From Proteles cristata cristata (Eukaryota; Chordata; Mammalia; Carnivora; Hyaenidae), in contig JAESUZ010005168.1 in the NCBI GenBank assembly GCA_017311185.1, positions 248,001 through 312,000 of the forward strand: a DNA stretch of 64,000 nucleotides, read 5' to 3'. The notes below the pieces were generated by a model. That model was not told where the DNA came from, did not search any database, and saw nothing but the letters and a program-made list of their open reading frames with translations. Position numbers and translations under genes: made by a program. Shown here in pieces: positions 9,701-21,400 of the stretch (the first letter of the stretch is position 1; the number at the start of each line of letters is the position of its first letter).

Positions 9701-9966
9701 GGTGAATCAGACTTACGTGGGTAGGCTTTGGTGTAGTTGGTGCTGATTACCTGGCCTGATATTCTCTCACCTTGCATCTACCTCCCCACTGGGAAACAAC
9801 AAAAAAAAGAGTCTCAACAGCCCTACCACATCCATTGTGGGTCTGCAGGATGCCCAGTCAGGAGACATGAAAGAGGGCCAGCGAATCTGAGGAGATGTTT
9901 AAACAATAACCAGTAACATCTTGCCAATAAAGGAAATTATCAGAAACTGATAATTCCCTAGCTTAT

Positions 9967-10215
9967 AAAATGTGAGTAATTTTACGAAAAATTTTTGAGT
10001 TTATTATTTTTAGGGGGAGAGAGAGAGAGAGAAAATGAAATGAGTTGGAGACGGGGAGAGAGAGAGGGAGACACAGAATCCAAAGCAGGATTCAGGCTCC
10101 AAGTTGTCAGCACAGAGCCCAACACAGGGCTTGAACTCATGAGCCACGAAATCACTACCTGACCTGATGCTTAACCGACTGAACCACCCAGGCACCCCAA
10201 AATGTGAGTAATTTT
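9967..10215 (-). mobile_element. CAN-SINE, minus, with perfect 17-bp TSD
   Basis: The target duplication AAAATGTGAGTAATTTT is at 9967-9983 and 10199-10215. The body runs from TTTAGGGGGAGAGAGAGAG to GACTGAACCACCCAGGCACCCC (ending 10198). Part of the middle is shortened (CGAAATCACTACCTGACCTG). No GCTAGC-type insert. Confidence 0.95.
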
Positions 10216-10690
10216 TAACAGAAATAGTTCTAGAATTAATAGGTGACTTGAACGGTTTACTCAATGTAATTCAAGAATGTTTTAATGACTTGGAGTCATG
10301 GTGGGGCACATACTTCATTCTGTGATTGCAATTGTTTACTCTCTTAGCATCAGACTGTTTGCAATCACTCTTGCCTACAAGGTATTTTTCTTTCAACATT
10401 CTTTCTCCTTCCTAATTTGGGCGTCTAATTTGCTGTAGTCTGAGAAATCAGATAAACATGGTCATCAGAACTGCATGCAAAAGAGGAAGCAAGTGGGCCG
10501 GCATGACCGACCCACAACACGAGAGATGAGCTTTGGAGAATAAGATCGGAGGTGGGGTGCTTGTGGCTGTGGGGACTTGGGGAGTCCAGCTTATTAGCTG
10601 CATTCTGTATGATGGCTTTCCTGAAGACGAAAAGAATTCATTAGGTCATCTGTTCTGACCCTCTCCTGCTCTACCCAAGGAACCTGTGAC
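10216..10690. other. Unassigned non-coding sequence
   Basis: No gene or recognisable repeat. Confidence 0.5.
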
Positions 10691-10796
10691 TCAGAGCTAA
10701 TAACAATGGCTAATATTTATTAGGATTTTTGATGCTCCACACAGCATTTTATATTTATTATCTCATTTGCCCTTCTCTGCCACGCTGTGAACTCTT
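10690..10796 (-). mobile_element. MIR fragment (left), split by a CAN-SINE
   Basis: CTAATATTTATTAGGATTTT, CCACACAGCATTTTATATTT and ATTATCTCATTTGCCC match the MIR 3' half in antisense. The MIR continues after the SINE at 11013 (CAGAGGCATGAGAGGTGAAG). Confidence 0.7.
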
Positions 10797-11012
10797 TTTA
10801 TTTTTTTAATATTTTTTATTTAGTTTTGAGAGGAAGAGAAAGACAGGTGTAAGTAGGTGAGGTGCAGAGAAAGAGGGAGACAGAATTGGAAGCAGGCTCC
10901 AGACTCTGAGCTGTCAGTACAGAGCCCGACGTAGGGTTCAAACTCACAAACTATGAGGTCATGACCCGAGCTGAAGTTGAATTCTTAACCAATTGAGCCA
11001 CCCAGGTGCCCC
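10797..11012 (-). mobile_element. CAN-SINE, minus, inside a MIR
   Basis: It opens TTTTTTTAATATTTTTTATT and ends ATTGAGCCACCCAGGTGCCCC at 11012. No insert variant. An imperfect duplication (TGAACTCTT and TGACTCTTG) flanks it. Confidence 0.9.
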
Positions 11013-11100
11013 TGACTCTTGCAAGAATACAGAGGCATGAGAGGTGAAGTAATTTGCCTGAAATTACACAACTATTAAGTGGTTGAGAAAGGAGTCAAGG
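11013..11100 (-). mobile_element. MIR fragment (right)
   Basis: CAGAGGCATGAGAGGTGAAG, AATTTGCCTGAAATTACACA and ACTATTAAGTGGTTGAGAAA are the antisense MIR core. This continues the element begun at 10690. Confidence 0.7.
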
Positions 11101-11137
11101 CAACACAACTTGGCCAAGAGGGGCTCTTGAAACCACC

Positions 11138-11235
11138 ATGAGGAGACTTGAAGTGACTTGCCAGAGGTCAATCAGGAAATCGGTGAAGGGTAAGATTAGA
11201 GTCCAGGTCTTCTGTTTATCAGCCCAGGATATTGT
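11138..11235 (-). mobile_element. Second MIR-like fragment
   Basis: GACTTGAAGTGACTTGCCAG, AGGTCAATCAGGAAATCGGT and AGAGTCCAGGTCTTCTG repeat the MIR core a second time. This is either a separate insertion or a local duplication. Confidence 0.5.
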
Positions 11236-11271
11236 AAAAAAAAAAAAGTGCCCTGATATCAATTACTATAG

Positions 11272-11273
<2 letters not shown>

Positions 11274-11329
<56 letters not shown>
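11274..11329. repeat. (CA)n microsatellite
   Basis: An uninterrupted CA run of about 56 bases, followed by GTAGTC. It is not part of a SINE tail. In one frame it yields a TH-repeat peptide, which is spurious. Confidence 0.98.
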
Positions 11330-11331
<2 letters not shown>

Positions 11332-12410
11332 AGTCATTCTGGCTTACAAACTCTTCCAAAGTTATTTTTCAGATCAGCTTTCTTCTTGTTCTTCAGCTCC
11401 TCTTCATACAACCCCACAATCATTTTTAATAGGAGCATAGGATGGGATGGGGTTTGGGGCTGCTTTGAATTCTGCTCTTTTGCAGAATTCTCCAAAGGAT
11501 AACAATCAGTGAATGTTCGAGAAGAAAACTACCTAGAGAACTCATGCTGGTGTTAGCTTCATAATGAGAGACCCAGATTGGTGTGTAAAAGTCTTTATCA
11601 AGCTGCTGAATTTAAATATTTTTGAAGAGGCTGTCTCTAACCAAAAGCCAATCTGTGGCTTATTAAGCCATTCCGGTCTTTCCCAAAGCTTCGGGATTGG
11701 AGGTCTCACAAGATGTCTCCTTATTTCCGCTGTCAAATTTTACAAAGCAAAGGTTGTATTTCTTTGAGGGTGTCTCCCTTTTCTGAGACTGTCAGCAGTG
11801 GCCCGAAGTATCTTCAGCCTTAGGGCATCAAGTTAAATCTTATTTGTAAGAGTGACCGGCAGTTAGCCACTGTTCACGTTTCTCCAGGAGATTTTATTAA
11901 TAGCTCTGAAGATCTCTTTTGCACAGGACCGTTGTTGCTCTTGATGACAGTTGTATGTTAAGTTAGCCGCTCTGGAGGTTTCTTTCTGTCGAGTCAGTAT
12001 TTTACATCTGTGTCATGCCTGAATCTTTACCTTTCATAGAATAGTGTTGTCATTTTGTGCAAGCATTTCTAGGGAAATATTTTTGGGAGTTAAGCTTAGG
12101 ATGTGTGCGGGACTCACGTCTCAAGTGGGAATATACCCCAGGGATGCGCTCACATACATCACTTCCAAAGTGTTGAGAAGATGGTCCACTCAGTGTAGCT
12201 GGTAGTGGTATGAGTCAGACATAGCCTCCAATGCATCAGAGAACGGGTCCCTGGCTCTTGCACTTAAGGCCCATCTATTCTTCTTCCCTCTCTTTTGCTG
12301 ACCTTGCTCAGACTAAGCCTGGGTCAAACGTGCATCAGGGGCTGCTCTCTTAAACAGCAACATTGTCCTCAAGAACACATTTGCATTTATTTTTGCATAG
12401 CTCCTCCCAT
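11330..12410. other. Unassigned non-coding sequence
   Basis: No gene is recognised. Short antiparallel frames at 11542-11767 cancel each other as evidence. Confidence 0.5.
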
Positions 12411-12665
12411 AGACATGCATGTGCGTGCACACACATGCACACACATACAGATAGGCATAGCATGCAAGCCCACTGAGTCACATCATACAGACATACACAC
12501 ACAGACACAACTGATAAAGAGATACACAGAAATGCACAGACACATATCGGCAGATATACCCTCAGATGACACAAAGATGGACACATATATTTGGACACAG
12601 GCATATACAGACCCATACAAATTCAGGCACACAAATATACAAATAAAGACGAAGACACATGCATG
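12411..12665. repeat. Degenerate CACA/ACAGATA-rich low-complexity tract
   Basis: A 250-base stretch is dominated by ACAC, ATACAGA and GACACA words (CATGCACACACATACAGATA, CAGACATACACACACAGACA). It looks like a long microsatellite that has decayed by substitution. The long frames on both strands here are by-products of its composition. Confidence 0.75.
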
Positions 12666-12906
12666 TCTATTCCCTTCCTACTGAAACCTTTCTCTGCTGG
12701 TCACATCTACTTAAATGAAAGTTTGATCCCTCTCAATGTGGGAAATAGAAACCCAGATGTATGGATTAGATTAGGTGCAGCCCTTGACATTTGCACTCTA
12801 ATTAACTTTACACTGTCTATATTGAGGTAGGAGAAACACCCTCTTGGGTTGTCCCTGAGACCCAGGGTCCTCTGTGACCACCAGAAGGAAGACTCCAACT
12901 CCGTTT

Positions 12907-12955
12907 TTGAAGCAGAATGGGAAAAAGCCATGAAGCAGAATGGGAGCGATGGGAA
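12907..12955. repeat. Short tandem duplication, period 23
   Basis: GAAGCAGAATGGGA occurs at 12909 and again at 12932, with AAAAAGC following both the first copy and a third partial copy (GATGGGAAAAAGC). This is a local slippage duplication. Confidence 0.85.
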
Positions 12956-13499
12956 AAAGCTAGGCAGTTGGTCTCACCTGGCCTTTTACCATGAAGCCTG
13001 GGAGCTGTGGTTCTTCACATGATTTGACATCTGTTCTCCTTCCCTGAAGGGAAAGGAGAGGCAGAGAAAATCAGGCTGAAGAGAAGACTGTGTAGTAGTA
13101 GATGTTCCAACGGCTCCCCAAACACATGGAGTTATGTTACCAAATTGTAAATGTATTTGGATGCGCCTTATCTAATTAGAGCTACATGGCTGTAACTTTC
13201 TTCTTTCAGTCAGCGCGCCTATCCAAGTTTCCATCTTTGTATCTGCTCTAACAGATCTTTCTAAAACAACTTTCACCATCATATATAAGTGCTTCATTGG
13301 AAAGCTGATTATTATGTCCAGGAAGTACTGGCTTGTGTATTCACTATTTCCTAATAGGGGTTCTGTTGAGGATATCATTTCACAGCGTTGTGGTTTGTTT
13401 TGATGGGTGAGTGGGAACATTTATTTGCTTTCTGAAGTGAGAGTAGACACCTAAGTGCAAGGTAGATCCGATAGTGAGGAAGACAGGGAAGCAATCCAA

Positions 13500-13650
13500 T
13501 AATCGTTACAAGTAGTAGCTATCACGCATTGATCATCTATCTTGTGTTGGCCTCTGTGCAGGAGCTTTGCTTTGCACACATTACCTTTATCCTCACAACA
13601 ACCCTACAAGGTAGGGTACTGTTGCTTCCATTACATGGATGAGGAAGCCC
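13500..13650 (-). mobile_element. MIR, antisense
   Basis: ATTGATCATCTATCTTGTGT, GCACACATTACCTTTATCCT, CACAACAACCCTACAAGGTA and TACATGGATGAGGAAGCCCA read as a long antisense MIR. Confidence 0.85.
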
Positions 13651-13886
13651 AGTTAGGTGCTTCTTGGATCTGAAACATAGTTACCCATATGTGGCTTAAG
13701 GTATAGAAAATTCAGAGTCTCAGAGTTTAATGATGGATTTGGGGCAATCATTCCTCAAGCCCATGTGCCATTTTGTTTCCTGTGACTTTTTTATACTTGG
13801 AATTTTTACCTGGACCAGATTTTATGAATGTGCTGACTGCAGTAAAACTATTGAGCAATTGCTCCTGAATTGTTTTCAGCAGAACT

Positions 13887-14145
13887 GTAGGAGTTAAGAG
13901 TGTAAATCTGGAATCGAGCTGCCTGGATTTCCGTTCTGACTATGTCACTTACCTACTGTGTATGTGACCTTGGGCAAAACAATCAATTTTCTGGGCCCTA
14001 AGGTTCTGGTCTATAAAATGGGGGTAATTGGAGCACCCAGAGCACTGAAGTGTGGTGAGGAGTTCACGAGTTGGCCTGGATGAACCTCTCAGGACTGTGC
14101 TCGGAATATGGTAAGCAACATGTCACTGTCTGTGGTTATTATCAT
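13887..14145 (+). mobile_element. Near full-length MIR, sense
   Basis: It runs in consensus order: GGAGTTAAGAGTGTAAATCT, CGAGCTGCCTGGATTTCCG, GTGACCTTGGGCAAAACAAT, TATAAAATGGGGGTAATTGG and AGGACTGTGCTCGGAATATG. It includes the tRNA-like head and the LINE-like tail. Confidence 0.9.
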
Positions 14146-14149
14146 TTTT

Positions 14150-14690
14150 ATTTCTGGTCACAGTTTTGGCTCCTCATTTCCTTACAAGTTACTGGCATGT
14201 ACTTCCTCCAAACGTACAGATGAAGAAGGGAAAAAGACATATCTCTTAATACGTGTCTCAATGCATTGAATGCTAAGCTGAGAACTTATCCCAAGCAACA
14301 CCTTCTTTTTAAAAGGAAAGACTAAAGAAAAAGAGTCTGTGGTCCTAAAGGGCCCCTCAGGCTTAGACACAGCTGATTGGTTATATTATCTGGTTGGACC
14401 TTGAGAGTAATAGAGGCAGGAGTGTTCAGGGCCATGGTCTTGCTTTTGTTAAATGGGATGAAGGTTGACTGACTAGTACCTATGGCAATAGGTTAGTCAC
14501 ACTGAGACCTGACTAAGAGACTGATCATAATAAGGTAACAAGAAAAACGAGCAAGACATTTGAATGGCAAGGCTGTGTGGGTGGCTTGCTGTTGAAGTAA
14601 CTGATGCTATAACTTTATTGCGCTGTTATTTCAGTCAAGGGAAATATCTGTGACAAGCCAAGACAGGGCTCTGAAACAATACATGCTTAC
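14150..14690. other. Unassigned non-coding sequence
   Basis: No gene or repeat is recognised. Confidence 0.5.
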
Positions 14691-14691
14691 T

Positions 14692-14834
14692 GCTCTCTTC
14701 TTTCTCTCTCTCTCCCTTCCTCCCTTCCTTTTTTCCTTCCTTCCTTTCTTTCCTCCTTCCTTTTCATCTTTCTCTTTCTCTCTCCCCCTTTCTCTCTTTC
14801 ACTTTCTCTTTCTCTCCCTTCCTTCTTTTCTTTT

Positions 14835-14902
<68 letters not shown>

Positions 14903-15080
14903 TTCTTTCTTCCTTCCTTCCATCCTTCCTTCCTTCCTTCCTTCCTTCCTTCCTTCCTTCCTTCCTTCCTTTCCTCCTCTCCTCTCCTCTCCTCTCCTCT
15001 CCATGCCCTTTCTTTCCTCTCAATCTCTTTTTCTCTTCCCATCCTTCCCTTCCTTTCTCTCTCCTTTCATTATTTTTTTT
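14692..15080. repeat. Long polypyrimidine tract: (CT)n, (TTTC)n, (TTCC)n, (CCTCT)n
   Basis: Nearly 390 bases of almost pure C/T on the plus strand. It has irregular CT/TTCC at the left, (TTTC)n at about 14834-14900, (TTCC)n at about 14910-14971, (CCTCT)n at about 14974-15002, then CT-rich sequence ending TATTTTTTTTAG. All three minus-strand frames give Lys/Glu/Arg-rich frames of 90-115 codons and the plus strand gives a Ser/Phe/Leu frame. These are spurious. Mirror-symmetric purine/pyrimidine tracts of this kind can adopt triplex (H-DNA) structure. Confidence 0.97.
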
Positions 15081-15462
15081 AGGTGGGGAGTCAGCTCTTC
15101 TACATTTGCCATAGCCATGGAAATGACCTTGGTAACCCCCATGCATTGTGGGCAGCTGTGAAAGTATGGGTTTCTATCTGTCACAGGGCTAAAGAGACAT
15201 TCCTGTCAGTGCCGAATTGTGAAAAATGTATGGTGGATAAAGTATCTGAATACATTAAGTCAATGTTAGAAACAAGTATAGAATTGTGGAGGAAGTTTGG
15301 GCGAGAATGGCTAGACATAACAAAGGAACTTAAAAAAAAATGACGAGTTGAATGCAGTCTTCACTTCTTCATTACCTTTGTTTTTGCGAATCTGCACTGA
15401 CTTGTTAGACTACCATTACTGTGATATCAGAAGCGCATACACAGAAAAGCAGAGCGTAATTA

Positions 15463-15584
15463 TTCAGTGTGCTTGTGCTTAGAGATTTGCTCAACACCCC
15501 CGCCTTGTCCTTCCGATAGCAGCCGGCAAATCCAGCCTCAAACATTTCGACAGGGAAAGAAAAAGTCAAATCAAGCACACTGAA
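15463..15584. repeat. Perfect 13-bp inverted repeat, arms 96 bp apart
   Basis: The arms are TTCAGTGTGCTTG at 15463-15475 and CAAGCACACTGAA at 15572-15584. They are exact reverse complements, and the match stops cleanly on both sides. They lie in sequence with no visible repeat. There is no evidence for transposon termini or a target-site duplication. Confidence 0.8.
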
Positions 15585-16556
15585 AACCTAACAAAAAGAT
15601 AAACACCTTTGAATGTTTGTTTCTGTTGCTACTTCCTCTGCGACGGTGATCTCACCACTCAGCGTTCCACTGGTTAGAGAGTCTCTTCAATGAAGTAATG
15701 TAAGTAAGAGACAATGAGATGTGAGGGTAAATCCTTAGCATCAGAAATCATTATTGTCCTGCCTCCAACTCCCTTAGATCTGTAACTGCTCAGCCTGTGT
15801 AATTTATTCCTTTCCCGGCCACATCAGGAGCCTGTGATCTCACTTTTCCAGAAACGCTGAAGGATGTATTTATTGCTATAGTTATACTCCTGTACCTTTC
15901 ATGTGTCACTTTTTTGGCAAAGATGTCCTCATGTTTACATCTCATCTGCTCACGGAGATTATAAACCCCTTGAGGGCTGGACTGTATCTTAGGCTGATTT
16001 TTCTCCTTGTGGCTGAATCCTACGTGTACCGGTGGGGTCGTGGTGGGTATTTGATGCCTGACCAATGATAAGCTCAGGCCCCCTGTCACATGTGGGTGTG
16101 TACGCAGCAGCAACAGGATGGGCTTTTCCAGGGGCTGTGTGGTGGCCATTTACTGGCCTCTTCTGTTGGACACAAAAGAAGCATGAGATGCTGGGTCCTC
16201 TGTCTGACTGGACTCTCCCCTGTCTTAGGGATTCGATGTGCCCCTATACGGGACTGTTGGCATTGGGAGCAGTGCCAAGTCTCCTCTGCTGGGAGTCCAG
16301 GAGACATTATGCTCTTGTCTGTAAACTCTCCCTGGATTTACAGCATCACACCGGTGGCCTGGCTGGGGTGGGGATGGGGAGATGAGAACAGATGAAGAAT
16401 AAGTTCCTTGGGTTGCTGTTTGGTCTCACTTCCCACTTTCCTGCAGCCAAATCCAGAGAAATGAGAAAAAAGCAGACACAGTGTGGAGGTTAAACCTTAT
16501 TCTCACAGTGGATCGGGGCTCTCTGGAGGTCTCTAAGTGTTCTCTCTGTCTATAGG

Positions 16557-16618
16557 TAAATAAAAAATGGAGAAATAAAAAATGGAGAGGCAGTTACCTC
16601 TCCTTTTTTTTTATCTCC
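16557..16618. repeat. Small hairpin with duplicated AAATAAAAAATGGAG
   Basis: AAATAAAAAATGGAG occurs twice in tandem at about 16559-16587. The second copy forms a stem: GGAGAGG (16584-16590), loop CAGTTA, CCTCTCC (16597-16603), with A-runs and T-runs extending the pairing. No miRNA family is recognised. Confidence 0.7.
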
Positions 16619-18369
16619 ATTTAGAAACAGACCTAAGGTACTACCGTTGACCTCAGCCTATGAATATCATCTGAACCACTTTCCAGACTCTTGCTTTTAA
16701 TTTTGAAGCCAATCTTTGAGTGGGAGTGTTCAATCACAACATACAGGTAACAAATAAGCAAACATACAAGGTCGAATTTATCACTGAGTGCTCAGGTCAT
16801 CTGCTAACAGTTCCAGGTGTCTGATTCCAAAGCAAACATATCACATAGCTATCAGGATCCCCAGAGGCATCTAAGCTAAGTGAAAGGCCAAGCAGTGATC
16901 TGGGAAACAGACTGCCGCTGTAGTCAAAGTCACTAAAATTTTTGGAGGTGGATATTTCATTTTGGTACTTCGGCATTAAACTATTCATCATGGTTTTTCC
17001 CCTTGTGAGGTTTTATCGACATGAGGATTATTTAATTGGATATACAGATAAAACTAATAATGACAGTAATTACCATCCACTCCGTACTTGCCATCAGGTT
17101 GTTCTGGGATATTGACTGGCCTTGCTGGTCTAAAAATCCCTTCAAGATCCTGTGAGCACAGGCAAGTCAGCCAACTGTACCTCAGTTTCTGCATCCGTAA
17201 TAAGGTGATACAAAGCCACTGATTTATTCGATATTGCTATGTTTTTGACATAAAAAAACAGAGTGTTATTATGATCAGTGGGAGTAGCAATTTATTCAGA
17301 AGAATTCTCTGTGAAAAATATCTAGAATATTAATTGCAGGGTGAGATGAAACAGTATTTGTCTGCACCCCGCCACTTCAACTTTATGTGTATTTGGTGGG
17401 GATGGGGGACTAGAAGGGACATTTGACTTATAAAAGGTATTACCTTGGAGGAGACTGTATTACAGTAAATTTGTAAGAATTGACCCAACTGAACCCATCA
17501 GGTTTTTTTTTCTTCTTCTTTACTTGTTTGTTGTGTAAACTATTGCATTAGGCAGCCTGGAGAACTTTGTATTCTCTACAGAATATCAGAACTTATTAAT
17601 TATTGTGATGTGGTATAGTTGGCTACAATTTTCTTAATCAAATAGTGAAAAAAGATAATTTTCATATGACATATTTATTGGCATTTCTTGGCTTTGCAAT
17701 GAATATTACTTTCAGTTCAGAAGTAATAATCCTGAAAAGGAACCACTATATTTTTTGTAATTGCTCTCTTCGCTCTCGCTCAAGCCACATAGTCATACCA
17801 GCTTTTATCTTAAGAAGCTGCGTTCTTGGATGTCTACTTGAATATCTGTACAAACACACACAGTGCTTAGGCTCACATCTGCATAATATGCGGAATTCAC
17901 TACATTGGAATAGATTCTCATGAGATGCCAAGGAGCTACTGGATAATTAGATATCATTACATGACTGTATAATTTTCTCTTTCATTTAACATTAGTTAAC
18001 AGGTTTTTTTTTTTTTTTGACCACTATCTTTGAGGCTCTTTGCTTACAATTTCTATCCTAGATACTTCCCTAGAGCTTGTGAGACAGCTCTTAAAAGTAT
18101 TTGCGTGTGTGTGCTTGTGCAAGTTTGAACTGCACACCAGCTCGCAGTGGGTTGTGCTATCTCTAAATCTATACACCAGACCTCAGAAAGTCTCCAAGGA
18201 AAGACATCACCGTGCTTCTTGGAGATATACAATAGAGATTGCTCTCTTTCTTCCTTTTGGGCATTTTGTTATTTCCAGCATTGACTCTATTCAAATTAAG
18301 CTGGATTTCCCACACTGGTTTGATCATAAGCAACACCTGCAATGCTTAAAAAATTTTATGTTTTGAGGA

Positions 18370-18480
18370 TTCATTTTTAGAGATTTTGATTCCTTGGGTC
18401 TAAGGCAGTGCTCAGGAATGTATATTTTCAACAAACACCTTGGGAGATTCTTAGACTTCAACAGATTTGAAAAGTGTACC
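18370..18480 (-). mobile_element. MER5-like hAT-Charlie fragment
   Basis: GATTTTGATTCCTTGGGTCT, AGGAATGTATATTTTCAACA, CACCTTGGGAGATTCTTAGA correspond to the middle of MER5A-type elements ('gattcagtaggtctgggg ... aatttgcatttctaacaa ... ccaggtgattctgatgc'). Termini are missing. Confidence 0.5.
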
Positions 18481-18489
18481 TACTGAATA

Positions 18490-21400
18490 AAGACCAGAGT
18501 AAGAAACGAAGTAGCCATGCGGGATTTAGCTGATTAATTGAGTTAGCTTTAAAAAATTAGTTTTTAGCCTAAAATAATTTTTAAATAAAAAAAAATGAAA
18601 GTCTACACATGCCATAAAATTGGGGGAAAAGATCCTTTCCTTTTGGTCTTTGCGAAATCCTTGGGTTCTTAGAAGACAGACCATGATGATCTCCATCACG
18701 GTTACCATCAGCACAATCCCAGACTGGCTGTAAAAACACCCACCCGGTTCACTCAGGCACCTGCCTCATGTCCAGGTATGCAGCAGGGGTAAACTCCCTG
18801 ACTACTGTCCATCTCCAGGGACAATATTTGTACTTGGTTTAGCAGGGAGAGCATGGACCCTCTCCGGGAGTGCCCACGGATATGCACAGAGTTTTTACTC
18901 AACTCGTGAAGGTGCAGAATTATAATGGCAAAGGGCAGAAATGCCTCTGCCTTTGTGGGTGACCTGGTGCGTCCTGAGCCGCTGTCTTCACTCTTCCTAG
19001 CTCTCCCTCTGTTGTGAAATCATGGCTAAGCTCGTTTTTCTTGCCCGAATTCACCATAGCCAACTGAGCCCACGTGCACAGAGACTAAACCAACTTCCCT
19101 AAAGCGCGCAAAAAAAAAAAAAGTTTACTGGATGTTTTCTCCTCCATTTTCACAATTTTATGAGTCTTTAATAAGCGTTTTCTCAGAGCTTGGCAGTTTC
19201 TGAGTGTTTTAAAATCATTTTTACTAGCTACTTCCAAAACACACCTGTGTGGTAAGTCTGTGCTTTCAGCCATGTTTTTACAGGAGGTGTGGGACCAAAA
19301 ATAAAATGAAAAGAAACAGAATTTCACTCTTATGCTTTGTCCCTGGCTCGAAACCACAGGGGAAAAAGGGAGGATCTGCCTGCTTATTCATGTTCTGCGT
19401 TATATAAGTGGTGGAAGTGATGTGGTTCCAATACACAGGAGCTTTCATTTCATTTTGTTTCCAGAAAGAAAGCCTCCTCGGAAATATGACTTAGAGTAAG
19501 TTCAGGAAAGTCAGGTGTCCGACTTATAAGACCGAATGTATTGCTTGAAAACAAAACAGAACTAAAACGATGACAAAACTTTTTAAAAACTGCTATGTAA
19601 TTCCAGTTACTGAGAATCACTGAGGCCGGGGACTTTGCTGTTCTGACGCATTACTGTAATGATATAATGATGTGTGTATACCTTTTCTTTACATGGAGGG
19701 CGTTTAATTTACAGAAAGGTAAGCTTGTGATTAAGATCTAGGAATTTTCCTTAATAACTTTCTGATTCTCCAACCCACTCCTGGAACCACTCCTTTACAT
19801 TTGGCCTACTCGAACTCTCACAAAAACTAATTATCGCAATTCCAAAATGAGTTCTGAATATTTCATTATTTAACCCTTCTCTAACTCAATAGCCTTCTCT
19901 AGTCCCTTAATCCCATCATGTATTGGGTATTTGAAAATATAACCAGAGGATCCCAAACTGTGAGGATGAAGCTGTGAGCACCGAATTAACAAAGAATATA
20001 CTCACATAAAGTAACTTCTCTAGTAAAATTTATAAGGTTATAAATGCATAGCTTTTCTTTTCCCTCCAATCGATACTGAAAAATCAGTTGATAGCAGTTC
20101 CTTGCTTATTAAGAAACATTTCAATATTAAGCAATATTTTGACAAATGGAGAAGACTCGAGTTACACAAAGATTTGTGAAATTGTTTTATTTTCATACGC
20201 ATATATTTATGCTTTATTTTAACCTGCATAACTTTTTTACAAAGTACTAATGCGATTTTCATGACATTGAAAGTTGAATTTATCTCTCTGCCTTAGCTGG
20301 ACTGAATTTAATGTTCTAATGCATTACCTTTTAAATATACAGTTATAAAACACACAGTCCAGCAAATAGGAGCCCAAGTCAATGAAAAATCTCCAGGATA
20401 TGGAATTAATGAAAATGGAAAATATTTATTTATAGTTAATACCTTGTTAATTGAGGGAATTGATTTCCTTTCCAAAGGCACATATAAAAATTCCTCTTCA
20501 GGAAAATGTTATTTTTTCTTTTTCTATTCACTGTGAGTCCACAGACCAAAAACATGCAACACATATTTTTTCTCAGAATTATGAAATTATGCACACACAT
20601 CTAATGGTAAAATATATGACAAAATAGATGAAGCATTTTTAAAAGTTTTTCAATGCAACCACATATACTATTGTATGTGTTAGCATGTTTTTATTTACTT
20701 TGTTCTGATAATGTTTTGCTTCTGACTTTAGAAAAACGTTTTATATTTATGCCAAATTATACATTTCAAAATGATGCAGCACAAGGTCCTTCTGTATTTC
20801 AGCAATTATTCTATCGAGGAACTTTTGGAGGGGTAGTGTGAGAGAGGACAATTTCATCCAAAGAGGTGAAATATAATAAACTAAATAAATAACTCAATAA
20901 ACTAAACTGTCTCAGGTTTGGTGAGAATTACAAATGAGCTAGGGGCAGAATCATTCCACTTTTAGATCAAGTATGTGGCACTGAGATTAATTGTTCTTTT
21001 TCACCTGCCTCTGTCGTTTAATTGACGTCGATCCTCACCATTAGTATTGACACACTGACGTTCATACTATACTGTCTTTTCACAGAACTTTCTTTGCCTC
21101 TCAGTGGATGGGCCTGAGGGCTGGTGGCCTCTTCGCTTCGCGGCAGAGTGGACTGTACTCTGACAGCTTGTGAATCATGGCTTAGGTTTTGCAGCTTTGC
21201 AGTTTCTTCTGTGGCAGAACTTTCGAAACTGTCTTTGGCAGCAAACCCTCAACGGCAATATCTCTTTTGTTTCTTTCTATTTAATTAAATGGGAAAAAGA
21301 ATAAGAAAAAAATGGAAGCCAACCACCTTGTAAGAAATAGATGATTTCACTGGAACTGGGGTTGGCTCACATAGTATCTTCTAAGCTCTTCATTGTTCGG

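Larger units (their letters stand above)
15081..18365. other. Long stretch without young repeats or recognisable gene
   Basis: No CAN-SINE, L1 or MIR that I can name. It contains an open frame at 15083-15343 that begins with GTG rather than ATG and encodes no family I recognise, a 13-bp inverted repeat (15463/15572), a hairpin at 16584-16603 and a T16 run near 18004. It may include conserved regulatory DNA, but the sequence alone does not show that. Confidence 0.5.

Noticed and set aside
5224..11329. CRISPR-like periodic arrays
   Set aside because: The periodic sequences are dinucleotide and tetranucleotide microsatellites without spacers, in a mammalian background.
14687..15146. Overlapping Lys/Glu/Arg-rich frames (92-115 codons) on the minus strand and a Ser/Phe/Leu frame of 154 codons on the plus strand
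   Set aside because: They are translations of the (TTTC)n/(TTCC)n/(CCTCT)n tract. Being open in several phases at once is a property of the stop-free repeat, not coding.
15083..15343. 86-codon plus-strand frame after the polypyrimidine tract
   Set aside because: It starts at GTG, matches no family I know and has no clear donor site. Kept only as a possible exon to test through the AG at 15081.
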